From Planctomycetaceae bacterium (GTDB lineage Bacteria; Planctomycetota; Planctomycetia; Planctomycetales; Planctomycetaceae), in NCBI GenBank assembly GCA_947463775.1, contig CANHVD010000218.1, positions 1 through 8,757 of the forward strand: a stretch of DNA of 8,757 nucleotides, written 5' to 3'. Position 1 is the first letter of the stretch, and the number at the start of each line of letters is the position of its first letter. Under the pieces are notes generated by a model. That model was not told the origin of the DNA, ran no database searches, and worked only from the letters and a program-made list of their open reading frames with translations. The translations under genes and the position numbers were made by a program. This document shows, piece by piece, positions 1 through 7,060 of this stretch.

Positions 1-633
1 GAGTCTGGCACGAACGATGTCGTACAGGTGAGATTGTCAGCGGTTCCTACAAGTGCCGTGACGGTCCTGGTCTCTGTTGATGATTCATCAGAAGTTGGGG
101 CTTCGATATCGTCACTGACCTTTACAGCATCTAACTGGAACGTTACGCAGTCAGTCACACTCACTGGCCTGGATGACGCGCTCGTGGACGGGCCTGTTAT
201 CTCGCAGCTTCGGTTTGCTTTTGCTGCTTCCAGTCCCGGCGCGTACGCTTCTGCATTGCCGAAGTCTGTTGCCGTCACGACAAGCGACAATGAAATCGCG
301 GGGCTTGTGATTGCCGAAAGTGGTGGTTCTACTCTGGTCAGTGAAGCTGGTAGCAGCGACACGATTATAGTGCGGCTTACTGCAAGGCCGGTTCAGAATG
401 TGATCCTGACGATTCAATCGCTGGATACATCGGAGTTCACTGTTTCGCCGATGACACTGACCTTTACGCCTGTCAATTGGAACGCGCCCCAGACTGTGAC
501 GATAGTTGGTGTTGACGATTCAATTTTGGATGGCAGTCAGACGTCCGCTTTGCGGATCAGGGTTGATTCTTTGTCGCAGTTGCAGTTTCAGGGAATCACG
601 ACAAATGTTTTGGTGACGACTTCTGATGACGAA
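1..633 (+). repeat. Two tandem Calx-beta-like protein repeats
   Basis: The encoded segment contains two diverged copies of a unit of about 114 residues (342 bases), judged from the spacing of the paired NWN..Q.VT..G.DD...DG signatures. Each copy ends in VTTSD followed by N or D. The first copy is cut by the window edge, and more copies probably lie upstream. The match is clear at protein level, while the DNA copies have diverged, so this is an old domain duplication and not a recent tandem repeat. The family name Calx-beta is given from motif appearance only. Confidence 0.7.
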
Positions 634-2025
634 CTTGCTGTGCCGTCAATTGTTGCCCCAGAATCTCTGATCAGCAGCCAGCGACCGACAATCGTGTGGA
701 CCCCTGTCGCGGGAGCTACCTCGTATCGTGTGATTGTGGTTAATCGCACCACTAGTGGAACCGTGGTCGTCAACATAGTCATTGCCTCCAGCAGGATCCA
801 GGTGTCGACGGATCTTGGAATTGGAGCGTTCTCGGTTCGCGTTCAGGCGATCAGCATCACCGGGCGCACAAGCGTTTGGAGTCAGGAACGTCAATTCCGC
901 ATCGACACCGCTCCGACGATGTCTCCGATACCTTTGTATGTAGATTCTCCGAAACCCACGTTCAAGTGGAGTCCTTTAGTTGGCGCGGTTTACTATGACC
1001 TGCAGGTTGACAGTGTTCTGGATATTCGGCCACAGATAATTCGAAGGACAACTCTCACTGGCGCATCATTTGTCGCTCCAGCCAATCTTCGCCTCGGGTT
1101 GTACGAAGTGAAGATCCGCGCGATTGATGCTGGAGGCGTTCCTTCTAAATGGTCGGTACTTGCTTCCTTCTTTGTGGTCACCGCTCCTACACCACTGAGT
1201 CCTCCAACTGCGACCTTTAGTGCCAGACCGAAGTTTTCCTGGCGACCGGTTGATGGTGCCGTCGCGTACGATCTGAAATATCAGAAGAGTTCCACTGGGC
1301 CGGTCACCGAAGTCAACGGCCTGCAAAGTACGACCTTTGTTCCACCAGCCGATTTGGTCAGCGGAGCATACCGCTGGTGGGTTCGCGCGCGGGGGATGTA
1401 CGATGTTGTGGGTTCGTGGTCTGCTGTGCAGGCATTCACGATTGGCGGCTCGCCAACGCTGATTCCCATCTCATCACCATCGGGGAGAAATCCACGCATT
1501 GAATGGTCTCGAGTGGAAGGAGCCGTTCGTTATTTTCTGCGAGTCGACCGGATTGATGTGCCGCAGTCATACTACATTCGACAGGAGTCCCTAACAGCCA
1601 CGACCTATTCGGTGCCCGTTTCTTTGAAGCCGGGGTTGTACCGGGTTTGGGTCAGGGCGATCAGCGCCAGCGGACAAGTCACAGGCTGGAGCAGATCGAT
1701 CGACATTACGGTTGTGAATGCAGAAGACGATCGTGGCGTATCCGGCGATCAAAGGCGGAAGAATGCGAGCTTACTGCCCAATGACATCCTGATTCCTGAG
1801 CTCGGCCCCGAGAGGACTCGAGTTTCTGCTGTAGCTCCTGAAGAAGTCATTGTGGTTCAATCTTCAAGCGACTTAAGCAGAGTCCGAAGGTCAGTCGATC
1901 TGCAAGGTGCTCGCGACGTTGAGCCGATATTGGGGATCAATCAGGAGATAGTCCCTGAAACAGAAGTTCTGCAAAAGGTTACTCAAGCTGTGTTTGAGGC
2001 AACTGATTGGTACAGCCTGCTATAA
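1..2025 (+). CDS. Large surface/exported repeat protein, C-terminal part (Calx-beta-like and fibronectin-III-like repeats)
   Basis: The reading frame is open from the first base, so this is the last 674 codons of a longer gene. An in-frame GTG at base 28 lies inside a repeat and is not a credible start. Two Calx-beta-like repeats come first (residues about 1-100 and 101-211). Each carries the signature LTFT..NWN..Q.VT..G.DD...DG (residues 39-64 and 153-178). Four fibronectin-III-like modules of 88-93 residues follow (about 212-304, 305-394, 395-482, 483-572), each with a P.(F/I).W..V.GA..Y opening and an R.(W/V)..A.....W closing block. A tail of about 100 residues, 573-674, has no recognised domain and ends DWYSLL. 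No catalytic motif, dockerin, LPXTG or transmembrane helix is visible. Such repeat proteins are usually secreted or cell-surface adhesins or structural proteins, and calcium binding by the first repeats is possible. The exact role is unknown. The gene is intact to its TAA stop. Confidence 0.85.
   Translation, partial: ESGTNDVVQVRLSAVPTSAVTVLVSVDDSSEVGASISSLTFTASNWNVTQSVTLTGLDDALVDGPVISQLRFAFAASSPGAYASALPKSVAVTTSDNEIAGLVIAESGGSTLVSEAGSSDTIIVRLTARPVQNVILTIQSLDTSEFTVSPMTLTFTPVNWNAPQTVTIVGVDDSILDGSQTSALRIRVDSLSQLQFQGITTNVLVTTSDDELAVPSIVAPESLISSQRPTIVWTPVAGATSYRVIVVNRTTSGTVVVNIVIASSRIQVSTDLGIGAFSVRVQAISITGRTSVWSQERQFRIDTAPTMSPIPLYVDSPKPTFKWSPLVGAVYYDLQVDSVLDIRPQIIRRTTLTGASFVAPANLRLGLYEVKIRAIDAGGVPSKWSVLASFFVVTAPTPLSPPTATFSARPKFSWRPVDGAVAYDLKYQKSSTGPVTEVNGLQSTTFVPPADLVSGAYRWWVRARGMYDVVGSWSAVQAFTIGGSPTLIPISSPSGRNPRIEWSRVEGAVRYFLRVDRIDVPQSYYIRQESLTATTYSVPVSLKPGLYRVWVRAISASGQVTGWSRSIDITVVNAEDDRGVSGDQRRKNASLLPNDILIPELGPERTRVSAVAPEEVIVVQSSSDLSRVRRSVDLQGARDVEPILGINQEIVPETEVLQKVTQAVFEATDWYSLL
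634..1716 (+). repeat. Four tandem fibronectin-III-like protein repeats
   Basis: Four consecutive modules of 88-93 residues share the pattern proline-rich linker, (F/I/V).W..V.GA..Y, a middle strand, then a G.(Y/F)...(V/I)(R).(A)......W strand. Boundaries fall near bases 634, 913, 1183 and 1447. The conserved Trp in the first strand and the G-aromatic-hydrophobic-R-A block in the penultimate strand fit a fibronectin-III-type beta sandwich. The modules differ in sequence and in middle-strand length, so they are not recent copies. They probably act as spacers or binding modules in the extended surface protein. Confidence 0.7.
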
Positions 2026-2026
2026 G

Positions 2027-2094
2027 CCCTCACATGCTCCCGCAAAGATTGACCTGCGATGCTGGATAGTGTTCTGCGGGTATGCGAATGAGGG
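2027..2094. repeat. Imperfect inverted repeat just after the surface-protein stop codon
   Basis: Starting one base after the TAA stop, three nested arm pairs can form a long interrupted stem. CCCTCA (2027-2032) pairs with TGAGGG (2089-2094), CATG (2033-2036) with TATG (2081-2084, one G-U pair), and CCCGC (2039-2043) with GCGGG (2076-2080). Interruptions are a CT on the left and CGAA on the right, with an apical loop of about 32 bases. No T-run follows, so it does not look like a standard intrinsic terminator. It could protect the 3' end of the surface-protein mRNA, help factor-dependent termination, or be chance. Confidence 0.35.
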
Positions 2095-2121
2095 GACACT
2101 TCGCCACAGTCGCACTACAAT
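2093..2121 (+). promoter_or_regulatory. Possible sigma-70-type promoter for the DUF1080-dehydrogenase gene
   Basis: TACAAT at 2116-2121 matches the -10 consensus at 5 of 6 bases. GGGACA at 2093-2098, 17 bases upstream, matches the -35 consensus at 4 of 6. Transcription would start near base 2128, leaving a leader of about 57 bases before the ATG at 2185. The -35 part overlaps the right arm of the inverted repeat in this gap. This is motif matching only, and promoter consensus in the presumed host group is poorly defined. Confidence 0.3.
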
Positions 2122-2184
2122 CCTTCGTCTGCCCATCCTGATTGTCGGCATTCTTCACCAGCCTCTGTCAAAAAAGATGACACG

Positions 2185-4125
2185 ATGAATTTTTCCACGC
2201 AAGACGTCCTTAGGGTTTCTTTGCTCGTTATCGCGATCAGTCACGCAAACCGCGGCCTTGCCGATGAGGCTCGGATCGGTCTGTCGGAGTCGGAGAAACG
2301 TGGTGGCTGGCAAATGCTGTTCGATGGCAAATCGACCGAAGGATGGCGGAACTACAAGTCGGACAGGATTAGTGACGGTTGGGTTGTCAAAGACGGTCTG
2401 CTTGAACGCGTCGGCAAAGGCGCTGGCGATATCGTGACGACGGAACAATATGAAAACTTTGAATTGTCACTCGAGTACCGCATCTCAAAAGGTGGCAACA
2501 GTGGCATCATGTTTCATGTGACCGAGGATCAGGCGCAGCCGTGGCACAGCGGTCCAGAAGTCCAGATTCAGGACAACGTTGATGGACGAGATCCCCAGAA
2601 GGCTGGTTGGTTGTATCAGCTTTACAAGCCAGTGAAGCCCGAGTGGGCGACGATGTTCGAAAACCAGGTGGGCTTCAAAGGGACTGACGTCGATGATGCG
2701 ACTCGTCCTGCTGGAGAATGGAATCATGTCTACCTTCGACTGTCTCCAAAGCAGTGTGAAGTCGCCGTTAATGGTGTCAGCTACTTCTATTTTCATAAAG
2801 GCGATGAGGAATGGAACAAGCGAGTTGCGGCCAGTAAGTTTGCCGCATTTCCTCAATTCGGAAAGGCAGGCAAAGGCCACATTTGTTTGCAGGATCACAA
2901 TGATCCTGTCGCATTTCGTAATATCAAATTACGAGTTCTGTCCGCTGATGGTAGTGTGACGGATCCGGTTGATGGCCATCTGCCTTTAAAAGGTGTTGTT
3001 GCATTCCCTGAGTTGAAATGGGAAGGCTTTGAGGGGGCTGACGAAGACGGGCGGATCACAACTTTGCGACCAATGGTGCTGACTCATGCTGGTGACGGTA
3101 GCAATCGAAACTTCGTCGCAACACAACGGGGAACGATCTATGTGTTTCCCAATGATCCCAAAGCTCAGTTGGCAACTCTGTTTGCTGACCTGAGCGACAG
3201 AGTTCAGGACTGGCGAAAAGACAATGAAGAAGGTCTGATGGGATTTGCGTTTCATCCGAACTACAAGTCAAACGGATATTTCTATGTCTATTACAGTTCG
3301 TCCACTGAACCTCGCATGTCGATTGTTTCCCGATTCAAAGTGTCAGCAAACGATCCGAATCGTGCAGATCCCGCCAGTGAGCAGATCGTGATGAAGATTC
3401 CTCAGCCGTTTGCAAACCACAATGGAGGGTCGATTGCATTTGGCCAAGATGGTTATCTCTACATTGCTCTTGGTGATGGTGGTGGACGAAACGATCCACT
3501 TGGACATGGCCAGAATCTGAAGACCTGGATGGGATCGATGCTGCGGATTGACGTCGATCATGAGCAGAATGGAAAGCACTATGCGATTCCGGCTGACAAC
3601 CCGTTTCTGAGTCGTGAGGGGGCTCAACCAGAAATCTATGCGTATGGATTCCGTAACGTGTGGAGGATGAGCATCGATCGAAAGACCGGAGACATTTGGG
3701 CTGCAGACGTTGGTCAGGATTTTTGGGAAGAAGTGAATCTCGTTAAACGAGGTGGTAACTACGGCTGGAGTATTCGTGAAGCCTCTTATCCGTTTAACAA
3801 CAAGACCGTCGAAATTGCAGATCCGCTGGAGGCTCCCGTCTGGGAATATGATCACCAGATTGGCAAGTCCATTACCGGAGGCTTTGTCTACCGGGGGACT
3901 CGATTACCGGAACTTGAGGGAATGTATGTGTATGCAGACTTCATCAGTGGTCGGATCTGGGCCCTCAAATATGACGAGAGTCTTGGCAAAGTGACTCGCA
4001 ACATGGGCATTGCCAGTACAGGATTTCCCGTCTTGTCGTTTGGTGAGGACGAGGCTGGTGAGGTGTACTACATGCTGGAGACGATCAACGGTCAGGGAAT
4101 CTATAGGTTCGATCCTGCTCCATAG
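2185..4125 (+). CDS. Secreted DUF1080 (3-keto-disaccharide hydrolase family) fused to PQQ-dependent glucose/sorbosone dehydrogenase-like domain
   Basis: This complete 646-residue protein starts with a probable signal peptide: hydrophobic VSLLVIAI at residues 11-18 and a likely cut after A26 (GLA-DE), though the n-region is weakly basic. Residues about 40-252 form a DUF1080/PF06439 domain, shown by MLFDGKSTEGW (44-54), GNSGIMFHV (104-112), GPEVQIQDN (123-131), GEWNHVYLRL (177-186) and HICLQDH (232-238). Residues about 290-643 form a glucose/sorbosone dehydrogenase beta-propeller: GLMGFAFHP (350-358), HNGGSIAFGQDGYLY (412-426, H412 at the expected catalytic histidine), YGFRNVWRMSID (487-498, R490 and N491 at cofactor-contact positions), GGNYGW (523-528) and ITGGFVYRG (563-571). 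By family, the first half cleaves 3-keto-glycosides and the second oxidises sugars with PQQ in the periplasm. The substrate is unknown and dehydrogenase activity is unproven. There is no cytochrome c domain or membrane anchor. The ATG start has no strong Shine-Dalgarno, but no earlier in-frame start is near. Confidence 0.9.
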   Translation: MNFSTQDVLRVSLLVIAISHANRGLADEARIGLSESEKRGGWQMLFDGKSTEGWRNYKSDRISDGWVVKDGLLERVGKGAGDIVTTEQYENFELSLEYRISKGGNSGIMFHVTEDQAQPWHSGPEVQIQDNVDGRDPQKAGWLYQLYKPVKPEWATMFENQVGFKGTDVDDATRPAGEWNHVYLRLSPKQCEVAVNGVSYFYFHKGDEEWNKRVAASKFAAFPQFGKAGKGHICLQDHNDPVAFRNIKLRVLSADGSVTDPVDGHLPLKGVVAFPELKWEGFEGADEDGRITTLRPMVLTHAGDGSNRNFVATQRGTIYVFPNDPKAQLATLFADLSDRVQDWRKDNEEGLMGFAFHPNYKSNGYFYVYYSSSTEPRMSIVSRFKVSANDPNRADPASEQIVMKIPQPFANHNGGSIAFGQDGYLYIALGDGGGRNDPLGHGQNLKTWMGSMLRIDVDHEQNGKHYAIPADNPFLSREGAQPEIYAYGFRNVWRMSIDRKTGDIWAADVGQDFWEEVNLVKRGGNYGWSIREASYPFNNKTVEIADPLEAPVWEYDHQIGKSITGGFVYRGTRLPELEGMYVYADFISGRIWALKYDESLGKVTRNMGIASTGFPVLSFGEDEAGEVYYMLETINGQGIYRFDPAP

Positions 4126-4147
4126 ATCAAGTGGTGAGTATGGCTAT

Positions 4148-4186
4148 CCCGTTCTGTGGAGCGCGACTTCACGGACGGGTCTTTTT
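4148..4186 (+). terminator. Intrinsic terminator of the DUF1080-dehydrogenase gene
   Basis: CCCGT-T-CTGTG (4148-4158) pairs with CACGG-ACGGG (4170-4179), giving ten base pairs (one G-U) with one bulged T and an 11-base loop. A run of five T at 4182-4186 follows. It lies 22 bases after the TAG stop at 4123-4125. The left flank has no A-run, so it should work mainly for + strand transcripts and not for glnD, which converges from the other side. The remaining bases up to 4278 hold no gene. Confidence 0.75.
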
Positions 4187-4278
4187 GTCGTTTCGTAGGT
4201 GACACATCCACGCGATACGCGAAGATTTGAGGACCAGAGTCGGTCAAGCGTCCTGCAGATGGGGTCATCAATGCAGGT

Positions 4279-6939
4279 TCATGAACCGCTGATGAGTTTG
4301 ATCTCTTCAAAAAGCGACGATTTCAGTTTCTCAATTCGTTCTGGATCTTCCAGTTTGCGCTGATGTTCATCCATCACGTAGAACACGTCGACAACCTGAT
4401 CAATATTTGTGGCAATGCGGGCCAGATGGACCGTCAGGCCATGGTTGAAAAGAGTGTGGGCCAGGGTGTAGAGCAACCCCTGGGTATCCGTGGCGAAAAC
4501 GTCAACAACGGTGAATCGCTCTGAGCAGTCGTTGTCGATGCCGACTTTGGGCTCCTGTCTGACGATGACAGGATTTTTGCGATTGAATCGATAGAGACCG
4601 CTGCGGCGGAAAACACTTTCGATGGATTTTTTTGCTGTCAGCACATCGCCAATCGCAACAGCCACATCTTCAATCCGAGACTGAGGAACTCTTCCCGTGA
4701 AGTCATTGTCGGTCACTCGAAAGTAAGCGATCAAAACACCATTGGACGTTGTGCAGACCTGAGCGGCATGGATGTTCATTCGCAGGCCGGAAAGGATTCC
4801 CGCGATGCAATGAAAGCTCCCGTGTCCGAATCGGCCAGGTGCAAAGACTCGATAACTGACGGTTTCTGTTTCCGGGTCAAATTCGCCTTCGATTTTGACC
4901 TCAGCGTCGCTGAGCTGCTGAATCATGTCCAGGTCGCGAGCGATGCGGTCGGGCTGTTCGGTCATCAAATAGAAGGGGGGCAATGCATCCAATTGTTCGT
5001 CGGCCCATTTGCCCCAGGATTCGGGATCTGATTTGCTTCCGACCGGGACGATAGATCCGCGAACGGCTGTTCGCACCATCTGCAGGCGTTCTCGTTCCAG
5101 ATGGTTGTAGGGCCGTCCGCTCAGAATCTGAATCGCACGGTTATAAAGATCGGCGAGCAATTCACCTTTCCAGTCAGACCATACGTCGGGCCCAACCGCA
5201 CGGATATCGGCGACGGTCAGCACATAAAGCATTCGCAGAAGTTCCGGCGCTCCGACGAGTCGAGCAAAGTCGACCAGAACGGTGGCGTCAGTAATATCCC
5301 GGCGGAAGGCAAGGTCCGGCATGATCAGGTGATAGCGAACGAGAAACATCAGCATGGACTTTTTGTTCGCCGCCATCTGCAGGCGAACGGCAACGTCCTC
5401 GGCCAACGCTTCGCCGACAATGCTGTGATCACCTCCCCTGCCCTTGCCAACATCGTGCATCAACATCGCCAGGTGCAAAGTGGCACGGTGTCGAACGCCC
5501 ATGTAGGCCGATCCGACCGGTGATTCATCATGAGCGAAGGATGTCATTTCATCCATCGCTTTCAGCGTGTGTTCATCCACCGTAAAGCTGTGATACTGAT
5601 TAAACTGCAGGAGGTTTCGGACTCCCGAGAACGGGGGAATCAGCCACTCCAGAATGCCGGTTTCGTACATCGCACGAAGAGTGTCCGGTAAACCATCAGC
5701 AAATCGCAAGACATCGCGAAAGCGATTTGTCACTTCATGGCTGGGTTCTTCCGGAAGTCCGGTCGACAGTCGCCCGATCTCCTGACGCAGCTCAGGCGAC
5801 AGTTTGCATCGGCTCTCTGCCATGGCGACAAAAACGTTCAGGATCTCAAGAGGATCCTGCAGGCGAGGCAGATCCTGCTCCGGAACCTGCAACATGCCAT
5901 CAAATATCAAAAAGCCCTGCGCCGATTTCTGCGGCATCAGGCGGTTTTTCAGACGCATCAGCAGCGATGGCTTGCGAGGAACCTCCACGACTCGCCGCGC
6001 GACTGCTGCGACTCGCGATGTGTGTCCGAAGTATTCCGTCATGAACACTTCGACGGGCTTTGACAGATCGGTGGGCTGTACTGATCTATTGGCCGCAAGT
6101 TGAAGTTGCAGCTCCCGAGTGAGCACATCCTGCTTCAGATTCGTCAGGCCATGGACGTCCAGTCGGAGTGTGGTCAGGTATTCGTCGGACGTATGGAGTT
6201 CACTCAGTTCCTCGTCATTGATTTCACCCGATTTACGGAGTGCTTCCGGATTGGGATCTCCATGGCGAATGAAAGCAACCCAGCGCAGAAGGTGCAGATC
6301 TCGCAAGCCTCCCGGGGATCGCTTAATGTCAGGCTCCAACTGGTTGACTGAGTTTCCTCGAGCCGTCCATTCTTCCTTACGTGATGCGACCAGACTCAGG
6401 ATTAGTCGTTCCGAATTGTGGCTGAAGACCTTTGATCGCACCTGCTGCAAAGTTGTCTCAAGAAGCTTTTCGTTGCCGGCAAGCAGACGAGTTTCGATCA
6501 GCGAGGTTGCGAACTGAACATCTTCACCCGCGAACCGCACCACATCACTGGGCACTCTGATACTTGAGCCCAGTTGGACGCCCGCATCCCAGCAGTCACG
6601 CACGATGGCCGCAAGGCAGGGTTTCACGGCGTCCTGCTTCTTTGCATCCATGATCAGCAGCAGATCGACGTCTGAGAACGGCGCTGGGCGTCGCCTTCCA
6701 TTTCCCCCAACGGCAACGACGGCGTAACCGTCGGGAGTAACTCCGAAGGACTCTGTTTGCTGAGTCACGATTCCACGGATGAACTCGTCCACCTGGTCGG
6801 ATAGCCAGTGGCAGCATGCGATCCCTGATTCTCCGGTTTCACGTCGGGACTTGACGCCAGCCCGCATCAAGGCCAAGGCGGCCCGCCGTTGCTGAAGCCG
6901 GTTGTTGATCGTCTGCAGGTTGGAAGTCGTCTGGGTCAC
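4279..6939 (-). CDS. glnD: Bifunctional [protein-PII] uridylyltransferase / uridylyl-removing enzyme GlnD
   Basis: This cytoplasmic nitrogen sensor attaches UMP to PII when glutamine is low and removes it when glutamine is high. The 886 residues match the usual length (about 890) and domain order. The nucleotidyltransferase motif GGNGRRRPAPFSDVDLL lies at 78-94, with D90 and D92 as the metal-binding pair. The GlnD-specific block EPDIKRSPGGLRDLHLLRW is at 202-220. The HD domain spans about 450-600: H457, H495-D496 in MHDVGKGRGGDHS, and D578 in VADIRA. Two ACT domains follow at about 695-770 and 808-880. ACT2 is canonical, but ACT1 has FGHG where DRPG is usual. Both catalytic centres look intact. 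Translation starts at a GTG. The frame stays open to an in-frame stop at 7051-7053 with no ATG, GTG or TTG before it, so the GTG is the earliest start; the next candidate is ATG at residue 25. The Shine-Dalgarno is weak. No PII or glutamine synthetase gene is adjacent. The right-hand neighbour on the same strand is a stress-protein gene 121 bases away. Confidence 0.95.
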   Translation of the reverse strand: MTQTTSNLQTINNRLQQRRAALALMRAGVKSRRETGESGIACCHWLSDQVDEFIRGIVTQQTESFGVTPDGYAVVAVGGNGRRRPAPFSDVDLLLIMDAKKQDAVKPCLAAIVRDCWDAGVQLGSSIRVPSDVVRFAGEDVQFATSLIETRLLAGNEKLLETTLQQVRSKVFSHNSERLILSLVASRKEEWTARGNSVNQLEPDIKRSPGGLRDLHLLRWVAFIRHGDPNPEALRKSGEINDEELSELHTSDEYLTTLRLDVHGLTNLKQDVLTRELQLQLAANRSVQPTDLSKPVEVFMTEYFGHTSRVAAVARRVVEVPRKPSLLMRLKNRLMPQKSAQGFLIFDGMLQVPEQDLPRLQDPLEILNVFVAMAESRCKLSPELRQEIGRLSTGLPEEPSHEVTNRFRDVLRFADGLPDTLRAMYETGILEWLIPPFSGVRNLLQFNQYHSFTVDEHTLKAMDEMTSFAHDESPVGSAYMGVRHRATLHLAMLMHDVGKGRGGDHSIVGEALAEDVAVRLQMAANKKSMLMFLVRYHLIMPDLAFRRDITDATVLVDFARLVGAPELLRMLYVLTVADIRAVGPDVWSDWKGELLADLYNRAIQILSGRPYNHLERERLQMVRTAVRGSIVPVGSKSDPESWGKWADEQLDALPPFYLMTEQPDRIARDLDMIQQLSDAEVKIEGEFDPETETVSYRVFAPGRFGHGSFHCIAGILSGLRMNIHAAQVCTTSNGVLIAYFRVTDNDFTGRVPQSRIEDVAVAIGDVLTAKKSIESVFRRSGLYRFNRKNPVIVRQEPKVGIDNDCSERFTVVDVFATDTQGLLYTLAHTLFNHGLTVHLARIATNIDQVVDVFYVMDEHQRKLEDPERIEKLKSSLFEEIKLISGS

Positions 6940-6967
6940 TCGCGGCGGCCTGTTGCTGAATCCGTAC

Positions 6968-6993
6968 GCCGGAGTGGTGAGAAGACTTCCGGC
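6968..6993. repeat. Short hairpin between the stress-protein gene and glnD
   Basis: GCCGGA (6968-6973) pairs with TCCGGC (6988-6993). GT (6974-6975) can extend the stem by pairing with AC (6985-6986), leaving T6987 bulged. No T-run follows on either strand, so it is not a good intrinsic terminator. If the proposed glnD promoter is right, the hairpin lies in the glnD leader RNA, about 28 bases before the GTG start, where it could affect translation. This could also be chance. Confidence 0.3.
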
Positions 6994-7018
6994 GAAGCTG
7001 GGATACTTGATGTCCCCG

Positions 7019-7047
7019 ATTCTAGCAAAAGACAGCCCCTCGGTCTT
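7019..7047 (-). promoter_or_regulatory. glnD: Possible promoter for glnD
   Basis: Read on the - strand, TAGAAT (7019-7024) matches the -10 consensus at 5 of 6 bases. A poor -35 candidate, AAGACC (7042-7047), sits 17 bases upstream and matches at 3 of 6. Transcription would start near 7012, giving a leader of about 70 bases. If real, glnD has its own promoter within the 121-base gap and need not depend on read-through from the stress-protein gene. I see no sigma-54 (GG..GC pair) signature in this gap. Confidence 0.25.
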
Positions 7048-7060
7048 CCGTCACGTGATT

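Noticed and set aside
3343..3855. A 170-codon open frame on the - strand opposite the dehydrogenase domain
   Set aside because: It overlaps conserved catalytic blocks of the + strand gene and shows no protein family features; it is a codon-bias shadow.
4252..4277. CCTGCA/TGCAGG hairpin just after the glnD stop
   Set aside because: Only a six-pair stem with a 14-base loop and no T-run on the - strand, too weak to call a terminator.
5101..5523. A 140-codon open frame on the + strand opposite glnD
   Set aside because: It lies wholly within the HD-domain region of a well-supported gene on the other strand, and its translation has no recognisable domain or plausible composition.
7052..7057. Third CACGTG palindrome, just downstream of the stress-protein stop
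   Set aside because: About two such 6-mers are expected by chance in a window of this length; this copy is isolated.
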